Below are positions 30,401 to 42,400 of a DNA stretch of 64,000 bases, piece after piece. The stretch is from Talaromyces rugulosus. Its lineage: Eukaryota; Ascomycota; Eurotiomycetes; Eurotiales; Trichocomaceae. The notes under the pieces were generated by a model that was not told the origin of the DNA, searched no databases, and was given only the letters and a program-made list of their open reading frames with translations. The stretch covers positions 4,898,001 through 4,962,000 of the forward strand of contig NC_049561.1 of assembly GCF_013368755.1 (NCBI RefSeq), written 5' to 3'. The position numbers and the translations under genes were made by a program. Position 1 is the first letter of the stretch. The number at the start of each line of letters is the position of its first letter.

Positions 30401-31704
30401 ATGGCTATCTTCAAGACTGCCATCTCTTTGGCCGGCCTCTCGGCCATCGCCGCCGCTCTCCCAGCTACTCCGGCCAGCCAGGGCTTCTCTCTTAACCAGG
30501 TCGCCGTCCCCAAGACCGTCGCCCGCCACCCTGCTGCTCACCTTGCCAAAGCTTACTCCAAGTATGGAGCTGCAGTTCCCAACCACGTTGCTGCCGCTGC
30601 TGCCGCCACTGGTTCGGTCGTCACTACTCCTGGCGAGGATGAGGCCCTGTACATCACCAAGATCACTGTTGGAAGTGACACTCTCAACATTGATATCGAC
30701 ACTGGCTCTGCCGACCTGTACGTTCTTTCCCTCATTCTTGTGACTTGATGATCAAACTGACTTTGTTTATATAGTTGGGCTTTCTCTTCCCTGACCCCCG
30801 CCTCCGAGCGCAAGGGCCACAACTACTACACCCCCGGCGACAACGCCGAGAAGGTCTCTGGAGCCTCCTGGGACATCAGCTACGGCGATGGCAGCTCTGC
30901 CAGCGGTGACGTCTACAAAGACACTGTCAAGGTCGGCGGTGTCTCCTTCGACAAGCAGGCCATCGAGGTCGCCACCAAGGCCAGCAGCTCGTTCACTGAC
31001 GACACCGCGATCGATGGTCTTCTCGGCCTTGCTTTCAGCAGCATCAACACTGTTAGCCCCAGCCCTGAGAAGACTTTCTTTGACAATATCAAGGACTCCC
31101 TGAGCAAGCCCATCTTCGGTGTTTTGCTCAAGCACGGAGCGCCCGGTGTGTACGACTTTGGATTCGCCGATGACTCCAAGTACACTGGTGACATCGCCTA
31201 CACTGATGTCGACGACTCTGAGGGTTTCTGGTCCTTCACTGCCGATGGATACTCCATTGGCTCGTCCAGCGAGGAGGCCGTCTTTGCCTCTGAGTCTCTC
31301 ACCGGTATTGCTGGTATGTACCTTCTCTCGCACACACATTTAGATGTCATGTAAAGCTAATATAATGCCCAGACACCGGTACCACTCTGCTCCTCCTCGA
31401 CGACACCGTTGTCGACGCCTACTACAAGAAGGTTGATGGTGCCAAGTACGACTCGACCCAGGGTGGTTACGTTTTCCCCAGCAGCACCACTCCCCCCGAT
31501 CTGTCCTTCAAGATTGGTGACTACACCGCTACCATTCCCGGAGAGTACATTGGCTTTGCCGCTGTTGACTCCAGCAACACCTACGGTGGTCTCCAGTCCA
31601 ACTCTGGCATCGGTCTGTCCATCTTCGGTGACATTTTCCTCAAGAGCCAGTACGTTGTGTTCGACTCTGAGGGTCCCCAGATTGGATTCGCTGCCCAGAA
31701 GTAA
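30401..31704 (+). CDS. pepA: Secreted aspartic protease, aspergillopepsin/penicillopepsin type
   Basis: Extracellular acid endopeptidase of family A1, 395 aa from three exons (introns 30718-30774 and 31314-31372). A signal peptide (about 1-19, ending in LSAIAAALP) is followed by a propeptide to about residue 70. The mature enzyme has both catalytic motifs: [12 protein letters not shown] around residue 100 and [11 protein letters not shown] at 286. The flap region [17 protein letters not shown] is present. The sequence ends [15 protein letters not shown] as in penicillopepsins. Codon use is strongly biased to C-ending codons, fitting high expression. Upstream PacC-like sites suggest acid-dependent regulation. 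Start and splice sites are clear. Confidence 0.96.
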
Positions 31705-32277
31705 AGGCAGAATCGACGAGAAATCTAGTGGCGGCTTGTCACAGATAATATCTGATAGAATTCTATGAGCTGATGACCGAACAAGCCGGTTTTATGGGCT
31801 TGTATTTACATCATGACGTTCTTTATATAGTGTATATTTCTGATGTCAATTGAATATACATATATCAATATATATATATATATACATACAACATTGAATT
31901 TTTAATGTCAATAGACTGGTCTATAGACATTAACATTGACTTGATATTTCAAAAGAACTCTACCCGAAACTACATATTAAGACTAAGCTCATTCCCTAAT
32001 GGCGAGATGGTCCTTTTTCAAGACATTAGTATAGTTTCTTGAATGATCATTCTTTAAGAATAACACATGTAATATGAATGCACTCTTACCATGTTAAAAT
32101 GGACTCCGGATAAACTTATATCCGGGACATCTTCTTCACCTTTCAACCATTCTTCCAATGTAACTTATGAATCGGATTAATTCCTCATTTTTATTCAAAT
32201 AAATCTACGTCTCGGTAATCAGAAAACCTTCATCTGGTTACTGTCAAACTGCCGAATTCCTATTCAGAAGATAAATC
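31705..32277. other. Spacer between the protease and the N-methyltransferase gene
   Basis: 573 bp, including the protease 3' UTR. An AT microsatellite (ATATACATATATCAATATATATATATATATACATACA) spans about 31853-31888. No gene. Confidence 0.4.
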
Positions 32278-33108
32278 ATGTCCGAGCAAGCTCAAGAAAG
32301 AAGAAGCAATTCAAAAGACGACGACCGAATTCCCGAAGCCGACTCCAAGATCGACCATGCCTCGTCTATCAAATATTGGAGCAAAGCTCCTGCGACTGCC
32401 AATGCTATGCTTGGCGACCTTGGTAATTTCCCATGGTATTCGCGTATCGACCTGCGCGGATCTGCAAACTTTCTAGCCAAAGTTCGTCGCCTTTTACCAA
32501 GCATCAACATCGTCATGACCGCCGACGGCGACGACGACGACGACCGGAAATGTAAGCTTGGTGTAGACTGCGGCGCGGGGGTAGGTCGCGTTACTACTGG
32601 ATTTCTTAGCCATGTCTGTGAGGTGGTGGATGCGGTCGAGCCAGTGGAGAAGTTTGCAGATGTTTTGCGACAAGCGACGTCGTCGTCGTCGTCGTCGTCG
32701 TCGCCTCATAGTGATACATCATCTACTAGTAGAGACATATACGTCACGGGGCTTGAAAACTGGATTCCGACGAAAAACTATGATCTGATCTGGTGTCAGT
32801 GGTGTGTTGGCCATATTACAGATGCGCAATTAACAACATATCTTTTGCGCTGTAGAGAGTCCCTAATTGCAACGGGGGGCATCATGGTCGTCAAGGAGAA
32901 TATATCAACTGACCCCAATGGCGAGGATATGTATGACGATTTGGACAGCAGCGTGACAAGGTCCGATCAGAAGTTTAGGAAGATATTCAAAGAGGCTGGG
33001 ATGGCTTTGATTACGTCGGAGGTTCAATCGGGATTCCCAAAAAAGTACAAACTTCTTCCAGTACGATCATATGCCTTGAGGCCGAACAGTCTTTCGACCA
33101 ATGATTGA
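32278..33108 (+). CDS. tae1: Protein N-terminal alpha-amino methyltransferase (Tae1/NTMT1 family)
   Basis: SAM-dependent enzyme that methylates the alpha-amino group of proteins with an X-Pro-Lys start (ribosomal proteins in yeast). Intronless, 276 aa. SIKYWSKAPATANAMLGDLG is the family-specific N-terminal substrate region; GVDCGAGVGRVTTGFLS is SAM motif I; VDAVEPVEKF holds the acidic end of strand 2; YDLIWCQWCVGHITDAQL matches the YD-x-IW-x-QW-x-x-GHLTD signature that defines the family; GGIMVVKEN is motif post III. Two low-complexity inserts are seen: DGDDDDD near residue 85 and an eight-serine run encoded by a TCG triplet repeat around 32680-32702, both extending loops relative to other members. 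Confidence 0.93.
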   Translation: MSEQAQERRSNSKDDDRIPEADSKIDHASSIKYWSKAPATANAMLGDLGNFPWYSRIDLRGSANFLAKVRRLLPSINIVMTADGDDDDDRKCKLGVDCGAGVGRVTTGFLSHVCEVVDAVEPVEKFADVLRQATSSSSSSSSPHSDTSSTSRDIYVTGLENWIPTKNYDLIWCQWCVGHITDAQLTTYLLRCRESLIATGGIMVVKENISTDPNGEDMYDDLDSSVTRSDQKFRKIFKEAGMALITSEVQSGFPKKYKLLPVRSYALRPNSLSTND

Positions 33109-33352
33109 ATACATAGAACAAAAAAAAATAAAAAGAATGTTATTAAAACTTTGAAATATAGTAAGGTGCAACAGGCAATCTATCATAATTAATAAATTTC
33201 CTGATCCTACTGTTTCGTGAGATGCTGCACTAAAACCAAGCAGCTAGAATAAAGGGAATACAACATTGAAAAGACAGTACAAAATGTAAAGCAAAAAATA
33301 TTTTTAAAGTTGCATTATTTACAAAAAATTGTATAGCCACAATACCAGTAAC

Positions 33353-34093
33353 CTATCTGATCTCATCATCGGTTGATTCCATTTTAGTCCTCAACCACTT
33401 TACAATTTCATACTGACCCAGAGGCTCACAGGGGATATTTAGGATATTTATCTCTACCCTTTTAATCCCTCGGATAGAAGAAAGTCCGCGAATACCGGGG
33501 TCTTTTTGAAGGTCAACGAACGATGTGCGGGACACCAGCTCGTTTTCCAGCCATATACGTAAATTTTTGAGCCTGCTGCATTCCTTCAAAAGTTGAATAC
33601 CTCTTAGCACATGAAGAGAGGGAAGTTTCGAAGAGTTGTCGTCAATAATATCAGAGGAGGACTTATCCTCCTCTATTTGGTGTTGTTGTTGTTGAAGGAG
33701 GAGGACACTTTGGCCGCTTTCCCACGAAAACTCCAACGATTCAATGTTTGCTCGCCCAATCTCGCCAATAGAGATAGCCACTTTGATAAAATCATCTATA
33801 TCATCCAAACGAAAGCGTGTTTTGCGATATGCAATGGGAAGAGCCTCTTGACGTATCTGCTTACTTAGCTGTAAAACAGATGTGCTCGTGGCTAGTGGGA
33901 AGAAGAAACCAGTTGGATCGCCTATAGCTCCCGGAAAGGTTGTTGAGTTGAACGTGCTGGTATCTCCAATCTTCCATTCTCCGTTAGAGGTACAGAAACC
34001 ATATATCTTGTCACGGAGTTCCCTCGGAAGTCTAAAGAATATAGAAACTGGTTCATATTGATTGTCTACCATGAACTGGGCCTCGTTAGACAT
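33353..34093 (-). CDS. F-box-like/2EXR-like fungal protein of unknown function
   Basis: Single open frame of 246 aa from an ATG. FFRLPRELRDKIYGFC (residues 19-34) is the LP-x-ELR-x-x-IY motif found at the start of many fungal 2EXR/F-box-like proteins, followed by LQLSKQIRQEALPIAYRKTRFRL, the usual second block (a strand plus Y-x-x-x-x-F). A polyglutamine patch QQQQHQ and an acidic segment (EEDKSSSDIIDDNSS) sit mid-protein. The function is unknown. Its start codon overlaps by 8 bp the end of the gene upstream (34086-34593); the two might be one gene if a GTAGGT donor at about 34125 is joined to GAG/GCC at 34080, which keeps the frame. Confidence 0.65.
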   Translation of the reverse strand: MSNEAQFMVDNQYEPVSIFFRLPRELRDKIYGFCTSNGEWKIGDTSTFNSTTFPGAIGDPTGFFFPLATSTSVLQLSKQIRQEALPIAYRKTRFRLDDIDDFIKVAISIGEIGRANIESLEFSWESGQSVLLLQQQQHQIEEDKSSSDIIDDNSSKLPSLHVLRGIQLLKECSRLKNLRIWLENELVSRTSFVDLQKDPGIRGLSSIRGIKRVEINILNIPCEPLGQYEIVKWLRTKMESTDDEIR

Positions 34094-34593
34094 GAAGTGA
34101 AAGGATTTTCACTTCAAATGTTAAAAGACCTACATTTTTAACCATCATGAGCCTTGACGTTTCGCTTTCAGAAAGTTTCAAAGGCAAGCAAAACCCAGAC
34201 TTGTGACGAACCCGAACGGCAAAGCAGTGCTGACCAGTATTATTTTTGCGTTGTATATCCACCGTTTTTCCGCCCATAGTAATAACCTATATATATGTAA
34301 CATTGTTGAGCATCAAACTACCTGGGGGGGGGGGGGGGGGGGGGGGTTCACAACCAACTTACTCTAGGAAGACGACCCAGATCTACAAGTTCATGGTGCA
34401 AGGCAGCGCCTTGAAGTTTTTGGGCAGCATATGTGTCAATCTCCGTTTGAGCTGTCGTGTAGGCATCGCTGGAAACAGGGGAGAGATTGGAATAGAACGA
34501 GCCTTCACAGCTGTAATCATTTAAAGAATGAATTGTGTAGCCCAGCTCGGATTCAATTTGGTCAAGCGTAAACACATTTCTTTGTCTGGCCAT
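34086..34593 (-). CDS. Small unknown protein with a poly-C intron
   Basis: Two exons, 34593-34363 and 34286-34086, 143 aa. The 76-bp intron (GTAAGT...ATATAG) contains a run of 23 C (23 G on the plus strand, 34324-34346) immediately followed by a decoy CAG acceptor; using the decoy gives an early stop. The protein starts MARQRNVFTLDQIESELGY and has no signature I recognise: a helical N-terminal half and a basic, strand-rich C-terminal half (RVRHKSGFCLPLKL). It has no signal peptide if translation starts here. It ends within the start of the next minus-strand gene. It may be the 5' part of that gene rather than a separate one. Confidence 0.5.
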
Positions 34594-35610
34594 TGTGAAG
34601 ATATATAGATTTTCTTTAAGCTGTGATGTCAATAAGGACAGCAGGCATAGTGTGGTGACATGGACTTTGAACATGTACACACGGAGTTAATGGTCACACT
34701 GGATGTGCTTACATCTGGAAGAATCAACTGTCAGCAATTCGTACTATGGTATCCTGAGGGCGGGTGTTATATACATCTTTTTAAGAAATGTCAATCCCAT
34801 AGGGTCCAATTTCATCCCAAAATCAATTGATATTTTCGAATTATGAAGAGGAGTTCAGAAGAGTTCACTGTTACTGAAAACCCTATTTTCTTTGCTCTCT
34901 TTGTTCTCTTTGTTTTCTTTGTTCGCTTGCACGTGACCGAAGATTGCCTATTGACATGCGCAAAAATGGTTGTGTGTAAAGAATATATCATGTTAAAAGT
35001 ATAATGATATTAAAAATCTAAGCAAAGCTTTTGAAAAAGGACTTTTTGGGGCAAACACGGGAGGTTTACACTGCTTCTAGGACAAAGGAGATTGGAAAGC
35101 TTCCGAGCATCAGTTTTGCGGAACGTGTCGAGGCAAATCATCTTGTAGGCTACATACAAGAGGAAGTGCAGGTTTTGAATGCGACTGGTTTGGACGTGAA
35201 GAAAGTTTGACAAGACATTGCATACTTTAATGTTGTGTATATATGTAAGTACATACCGGTTGACATCTAGATCACACGATGGATGTAGTGGATATCCACC
35301 TGATAATGCAGTAAACACAATATATTTCAAAATTTCCATGTAAAGTCTGTTATTTATTTACTAGATAACGCCAATACGTAGAGTAGACCATCGGTTTGAA
35401 ATACATCACACTGAAAAAAAAGAAAAAAAAAAAGACGCCTATGCATAACCCACGCCATATTTTGTAAATTGTTCCAAAAGAAAAAAAACGCTAATCACAC
35501 CAAATATGCAAATGAGTCGGAAATATTATATCAAGTAGAAAATTATTAATAGTCTGAGCCGAAAGACGAAGATGAAGATGAAGAGGAAAGAATAAAAGTC
35601 GAATCGAAAG
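34594..35610. other. Spacer with no supportable gene
   Basis: 1,017 bp. Contains a repeated TTTGTTCTCTTTG/TTTTCTTTG stretch at about 34890-34925. The minus-strand frame 35339-35010 begins with ATG (110 codons) but shows no domain, no intron-consistent extension and poor codon structure; I do not call it a gene. Confidence 0.4.
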
Positions 35611-36546
35611 CTAAAGCCATGAGAAAACTCCAACTCCGCCCGCAAAGAGGGTAAACGAGACGACGGTGATGGCGATCATGGTAAACACGAAGCCGAGGGT
35701 TTGGCGCTCCATATTCGAGGTTGCGGCATTGCAAGTCACGCAAACATATTCTATATCAGATTAGCATGCCATTACAAAAAAAAAGGATGCAGAGAACTGA
35801 AACTTACCACCTAGGGGAGTTGGAGCCTGGGTAACGTACATCCCGAAAGAAAACGTCGCAGGGCCCAGGGCACCGGCACTAGCAACGTCGGTAGGCGACG
35901 TGCCGGCTTCGTAGATGATCAGGGTGTAGTATGCGGTAAGTAAAGGGTTCGTGGCAGTCTCGTTGTCATCATTGGTGTTCCAGATGACCGAGCTGGTCGC
36001 ATAGCTCAAGTTTTTGGCGAGCGTGTAAGTAGCGCTGTTCGAGCTGCATGCTGCAATGACATCGACTGCAGTGGGCGTGATCTCCACCGATGTGTAGTTC
36101 CAGCCAAAAGTCACGTTCTGGCCGATCTTGTAGTATGTGGTTGAAGTCGACTCGGGGTTGGTCATGGATGCTCCTCCGGCGGGGAGACGAGGGTCGACCG
36201 AGGTGACCTTGGATGTGGTTTTGGTATCGGTTTTGGTGCCAGTTTTGGTGCCGGTGCCAGTACTAGTACCAGTACCAGTGGTGCCTGTCTCCTTTGCAGT
36301 GTCCGTGCCAGTATTTGTGCCTGATCCCGAGTCGGTCGCGGTAACAGTTGGATTCGAGGTCGCGTCCGAGGCTGTCGTCGATACGTCCGTGCCAGTCGAT
36401 GCATCATCTATCAATATTAGGGTTTAATTCGTTTTCATTTTCATCATGCCAATCTCACCTCGTTTGAAAACATCGTCGACGAAATCGGGCCACGACCATG
36501 CTACCTGAGCGAGCAGGAGCACGCTGCAGAGCAGGTTAAATAACAT
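35611..36546 (-). CDS. Secreted Ser/Thr-rich cell-surface protein (DUF7137-like)
   Basis: Three exons, 36546-36459, 36407-35808 and 35750-35611; 275 aa. A signal peptide MLFNLLCSVLLLAQVAWSW is followed by a KR site (VFKRDDAS) and an about 75-residue Thr/Ser/Gly linker made of GTGT/KTGTKT repeats, likely heavily O-glycosylated. The conserved region begins SVDPRLPAGGASMTNP, then YYKIGQNVTFGWNYTSVEITPTAV, YTLIIYEAGT and a CVTCNA pair. The C-terminal hydrophobic segment (VFTMIAITVVSFTLFAGGVGVF) suggests a membrane or GPI anchor. This order matches a fungal family of unknown function (DUF7137, from memory). It neighbours another secreted protein on the same strand. Confidence 0.82.
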
Positions 36547-37615
36547 GTGCGAACGCATCTCGGCTGTGTCGGCTTTGCCTTGAAATGGTCGGAAATTATG
36601 AAGTTTTCGGAAAGAAGCAGTCGGCCTGTCGAGAGAAATTGGCGGCTCAAAGATTGTTCTCAGAAGAGTCGTTCAATATCAGTTGGATTTCAAGAAAACG
36701 TCGTCGATGTCAGAGAAGATCGATCGGCGTTGGAAAAACCGCTCAGGGATGAAACAAAGTGAGACAGCGACAACAACAACAAACAGCGCGACGGCCAGAC
36801 AGCACGACAGCGTCCGAGAAAGCGAGCGGCGGGAACGAGAGATGCAACGAAATGGCAATCGGAAGTAGAGAAACCGATTTTTTAAAAAAAAGCCAAGATG
36901 AAGCAGAGCGAGAGAGCAGATTTGGCAGTCGAAGAGTCTAGAGTCGATCTTCGTTTGGCGACTAGTCCGAGCCTAACAAAGACACGCGCCCCTCACCATC
37001 TCGCGCTAGTCCGGATCTAGCGACAATTGGGAGCACGTGATTGGGCGGATTTCTCATTTTGGCCAGTGGGGCCAATTCTTGCCGATTATGCCGCGGCTGA
37101 TTGGCTGATCCTCATGCGAGTCTCAGACATTTTGCGCCCGTTTCCATTTCCGGTTAGCGCGTCTATTTTTGGTCTTTTTAGCCGTCATCAGCATTACTTT
37201 TTTATACCATACTACAACGTATTGTTCTAACAGATACTTGTATAGCTAGTACTATAAGCTTGCAAACACAGGATCATTCTTGCCGCAGTTGTGGCTGAGC
37301 CAAACCTGTATTTTCGAGTGACATTCATCCCTTGCAGCTCCGAGGCTTGTATCAAGAATGAGGCAACATTTCTAACAACTACCAACCCCTTGCCACATTA
37401 TTGAGTGACATGTCCAGCACTCTCCTACACAGGAATTCATTCAGGAAGAAGTTATTGTGGGATAAGTTGTATTAAGATTATAAATCTATCTGATACCAAG
37501 CTATAGCCATATCAACATGTCAAATATAAATAAATCCCTGGCCATACTTTCATTATTTGATATTGTTGTTGTTGTTGTTTTTCGTACTGTCGTTAAAATC
37601 TTTTTCAAGGTTGTC
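36547..37615. other. Spacer between two secreted-protein genes
   Basis: 1,069 bp holding the promoter of the DUF7137-like gene and the 3' flank of the next gene. 36730-36910 is purine-rich and could be 5' UTR. GTT repeat (GTTGTTGTTGTTGTT) at 37565-37579. No gene. Confidence 0.4.
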
Positions 37616-38229
37616 CTAAGAGCTGATAAACTCTTGCGTGAGGTGAACAGGGCTGCAGCTGCTCGGGCGCGTAAAGTTCTCGTAGGCCACTGTCCAGAAG
37701 AGCTGGGGGGCTCCGTGCCACCAGTCGCATGCTATCAAGCATTAGCAATTTGAAGAATTCAACTCTTTTAAGAGAAAGGAAAAACCCACCAAGCCAGCCG
37801 GTGAACTGGGTCTCGTTCCAGACAACATGGTTATCCTCCACTACAAAACCGCTGACTCCTTGGCCGCCATTGACTTCGACAAATTCCCATCCTAACATAA
37901 CGTTAGTAACTATTTTTTAAAACACCCTAGTTGATAAAAAATAAAAACTCACCAGCATAGTTGGTAGCACCACCAACTTCAAACCCATACGTAATCTCCT
38001 GCCCGATATCCATCTGCAGATACGTCTCATTCAGATAAAACTTGCCAGCAGCAGAGGTACTCGTAGTCAAAACGGCATCGGCCATGCCGGCGCCCGTGTG
38101 GTAGGCTTCGACATAGAGATTGTTCTTCGAGGCCGACGACGAGACGGTCTTGAGATGAAACTCGTCTTGGGCAGCAGCGACTCTGGCGGCCAGCGAGGCC
38201 AGCGAGAGGGCGATCTTTGTGAAGAGCAT
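37616..38229 (-). CDS. Small secreted protein (DUF7907-like)
   Basis: Three exons, 38229-37953, 37891-37790 and 37731-37616; 164 aa. The signal peptide is MLFTKIALSLASLAARVAAA, cleaved before QDEFHLKTVSSS. The mature part has NLYVEAYHTGAGMADAVLT, GKFYLNETYLQMDI and, across the second intron, ACDWWHGAPQLFWTVAYE with a CSPVHLTQEFIS ending; two cysteines may form a disulfide. The F-x-L-K-T ... NLY-x-x-YHTGAG pattern with a W-x-x-C-D-W-W-x-G-x-PQLFW block recurs in small secreted fungal proteins of unknown role (DUF7907, from memory). No catalytic residues are evident. The neighbouring secreted gene is transcribed in the same direction. Confidence 0.8.
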
Positions 38230-39426
38230 GGTTCCGATATTTGGTAATAGTAATGAGAAAAAAAAACGATGAATCAAGTCGAGTGGGAGAGCTGAGCTTT
38301 TTAATAGTTTTAGTAAAGAATTCTGGCTCAAAGAAACTTGTCGTATGGAGGTGGCTGGTTCAAATGTTCAAATGATCAAGTCAGGAGGTTTGGTGTTAAA
38401 AAAAATGATGATATTAATAGTCTGTAGAAACAAAGGTCACAAAGCAGGCTGCGCAGCAGTCTTTATATAGTGCAAGGCCCAGTTAAAAAGAATTAACTAT
38501 TTATGTTCATAAAAATAAATTTTGACGCAAGACGTAAGCCCAGAGAGTCAGTGCATGCATGGCTATTCCCCGCCCAAGCCATTAGTATAAACTAGCGTCT
38601 CCTTGGGAAGTCGGGATGACGTCGAGAGATCCGGTTGTGCGGTAAAAGACTCAACGTAAGTGGACTCTTTTTTTTTTTTCTCTTGCAAATCAGCAGCCAG
38701 CGTGGAAAAGCGTGGGTAAGACACAGCGAATAACAAACATTTACTAGTCGGCTCTCGTAATTCTAGTGGCGCAAAAACAAAGAACTGTTTGTTAGCTCTT
38801 GTGGGGTAACTGATCATCCCCCATGATGGTCGCTCAAGTGATCGTCGTACAGAGTAGTACCCTTTTGGTCAAAATCGTCAGTCGGCAGATGAGACAAGCT
38901 GCTTGGCGTTGAGGTTAGTTTACGTACCACTTTAGTCACTGGTTCGTGTGATATAATAATAAATTAATGGGTTTGTTTCCGTGGTCCTTGACTGAGACAA
39001 TATTTGCACCCAAACTCCGAGATCGACAAAGTGGACTTATCGCGAGGACTTCCTATTCGCCGTGCAGCTTTGAACAGCTACATCATTGCTATAGCAGCTA
39101 TGTACTAGTACTGCTAAATCCTTTGACCGGAATAGGAAACTGGCCATGCTGTGAAACAAATATGCATACCAAAGAGCCTATCGGACTGGTGGACTTAACG
39201 GCCGGAGTGTAAAGTACGTACACATTTTCTGGCAGCTGCAAAATAATTAGTAACCGAGTGCAGACTTACGCAGGGACGAAATTTGAAACAATGATAGTCG
39301 TGATATTTTAGGGCTCCTCCACTGTACAGCCCACATGACCTAATCACTGACGTCTGCAGGCTCCAGTGTTTTGATATTAAATAACAAACTATTTTTACTC
39401 CGTGCACATACTAATATGATAACATG
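38230..39426. other. Spacer with no supportable gene
   Basis: 1,197 bp. Upstream region of the small secreted gene and 3' flank of RAD26. No domain in any frame; no transposon motif. Confidence 0.4.
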
Positions 39427-42400
39427 TCATCGTCTAGCGTACTCCTTTTTCAAGGACCACTTGCCCCGTCCATTGCGCCCGCCCTTGTTCAGCACCGCCA
39501 CCGTCTTGAGCGTCTCCTTGAATTCAGCCGATCGCTGTGCCGTCGTGCAGAACCGGTTAAAGTGATCGATCAGCATTTGCGTGTACGCCGAGCCCCCCTG
39601 CGCGAGTATGTAATCTCGGATCATCGGCAAGAACTCTACTTTCCCTCCTCCTCCTCCGGAAGAGGAAGCTGGGCTGTTACGTCCCGTTCGGTTGGCCAGG
39701 TTGGCCAGGATGCTGGCAGAAGAAGGTCCAACACCAACTCCCCGTGCCATGCTCGCTGCTCCTCCAAAATGAGAGGTGCCTGTGTCTTCCGGTCTGCCGG
39801 CGATGCCAAACTGCCCAGTCCATGTCGGTGTGCCTACTGGCACTAACCGTGCTTTTTCCTCGGCTTTGCGGAGCTTCTCGGCAGCTTCTGCAGCCAGCCG
39901 TTTAGCCTCTGCTTCAATAATTCCCCTGTCCGGAGCGATAATCTTCTTTCCATTGACGATCCGGTCGTGCTCGAGAGCAGAGTGGACTCCAGATTGCGCA
40001 AAGATGGCTTCCATCAGCCGAGAGTCGCTGCTCGAGCCTCCTTGTTCGTTCGTTTTTTCTTCGCCGTTTTCTCCTTTATTCCCTGCTGCGTCGTGGAATT
40101 CTTCCACTCCCGCGATCCCCTCGACATTCTGGACATCTTGCTTCTCATTTTGTCGACCAGCCTTGGATTTCTCCTTGGCATTTGCCTGGTACGTAACTTC
40201 TGTTTTGAAAAGGCTGCTAGTTTCTGCCTGGTCTTCTTCCCCCAGTGAGAATAGATCGTGCAGGCTGCTCATCTCAAACGTCTGCCGCTGCTTCGGGTCT
40301 TTCAGCACTTTGTTCGTTAGGAACTGCTTGAAAATCTGGCGATGGTAAATCTTCTCTTCAATGGTGCCCGCCGTCATCAACCGGTAAATGGTTACTTCTC
40401 TCTTTTGTCCAAGTCTCCATGCTCTCTCTCGAGCTTGCATGTCTGTTGATGGATTCCAGTCAGGATCGTAGATGAGAACACGGTCAGCTCCCGTGAGGTT
40501 AACTCCGAGTCCTCCGACCTTGGTTGTGAGTAAGAAGACATGGATGTCCGGGCTATTGTTGAACTCGTCCACAAGGCTCTGCCGGCGATGGATCGGAGTC
40601 TCACCGTCCATCCGGCGGTAGTTAAAACCTGGGAGCGCCTTGACAAACTTCTCAAGAATGTTTAGCATGATGCGATGCTGCGCAAACAACAACGTCTTGT
40701 GGCCAGTATCCTTCCATAATTCCAGAAGCGCCTTCACCACCTGCATCTTGCCGGATTTGGCAGCATCGCCATAGTCCGGTCGCGAGGAGAAGAGCTTGTG
40801 GGTTACAAGATCCGGATGGTTGCAGATCTTGCGTAACATATCAACCCCATACAAAACCTGCCTGCGCCCAGCCAGAATGGAGTTGCACTCTTGCGAATTC
40901 AAGAATTGCGCGTAAGCCTTGCGTTGAAGTGGTGACAGTTTGCAGAAGAGAACCTGCTCGCTCTTCTTGGGTAGATCGGCAGCCACGTCCACTTTAAACC
41001 GTTGTAATAGATAGGGGCTGATAGCCTCCTTCAGAGTTTCTGCACACCGCGCTGCGGTCTGTACTTGCAAGTTACTTGCATTTGCGTAGCCTCCCTGGCG
41101 AATAGGGAATTCGAATTGATTGCGAAAGTCGACCAGAGTGCCCAAACGCATTGGGAAGACAAAATCAAAAAGGGACCACAGCTCAGACAAGTTGTTTTGC
41201 ATTGGCGTGCCAGACAGAATCAACCGGTGCGGAGTACGCAGCTCTTTACAATGAATAGTAATTGAGGTATTTGGATTGCGGATCTTGTGGCCTTCATCGA
41301 GAACAGCACAATCCCAGTCAACGGGGATGAGAACGGGCGCATACGTCTGGAGACCTGAATACGTGGTGACCAGAACATGCCCTTCCTCAACCACCCGTTG
41401 CACAATCTTCTTGGCCATTTTCTGGGACTTGGTCATTGCATGAGGCCGGCTGGGGTCCCATATCTCATTGCTCAAGGCATTTTCGCGGGTACTTTCGTTC
41501 CGGACATTGATCATGCCGCTCCCAGACGTATGCAAGATGGATACTCTGAACGGCGGCCACCATCGATGAAACTCGGTCACCCACTGTTTCATGACAGTGG
41601 CCGGAGCCACGACAATCACCGGCCTCTGTAGTTTCCCGCTGTGATGAAGACCTGCTAGGAATGAAATGATCTGGATCGTCTTGCCGAGGCCCATTTCATC
41701 CCCAATAATGCCTCCCACTTGCTGTTGGTACAGTTCCCAGAGCCACTGCACGCCGGTCTTTTGGTAATCAAAGAGGATTGGAAATATATCACCAGGTACG
41801 CGATATCCCCCATCGTATTCAGCATCGGGAACAGTTGGATGTGGGAGGAGCCATTCCTGAGTCTGCTGGCCTACACCTGCATCCTCCTCTTCCTCCTTGA
41901 TAATTTCTCCGCCCTCCGCCGTTCGCTTACGAGCCGCAGCTCGGCGACGGATCCAGCGGCGCAGTCTTTCTTGATAAAATTCCTCGTTGCCATCGTCTAG
42001 ACCTGTCAGGTCCTCCACATCCTCATTATCGACTCTCCGTGATTTCCGTTTCCCCAACGTTTCTCCCGGAGTAGGGTCAAACTCATCCGTAGAAGAGAGC
42101 TCACTCGCTTCGCTCTCCACGTAGGAATCATCATCCCCGGTGTCTACCTGTCGAGAGGTCTTGGCAGCTTTTCGTGAAACACCGGGAGTAATTTTTCTCC
42201 GTTTTTGTGACCGATCTGATTCTGGAAAGTCCTCTGAGCTTTCTCTCTCGTCACCGAGACCAAGCCCGGGAAGGCGTAAATTACGATGAGACACGGCATC
42301 TCTCTTGGACGCATCACGTAAAGCTTCTGCCTCGTCGCGTTCATCCTCGGCATCAATCAATGCATCCTGTAAGCTTTCCAGTGTACCTTGCCTCGGACCG

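Noticed and set aside
35010..35339. 109-codon minus-strand frame starting with ATG
   Set aside because: No domain, signal or splice-consistent extension; probably chance.
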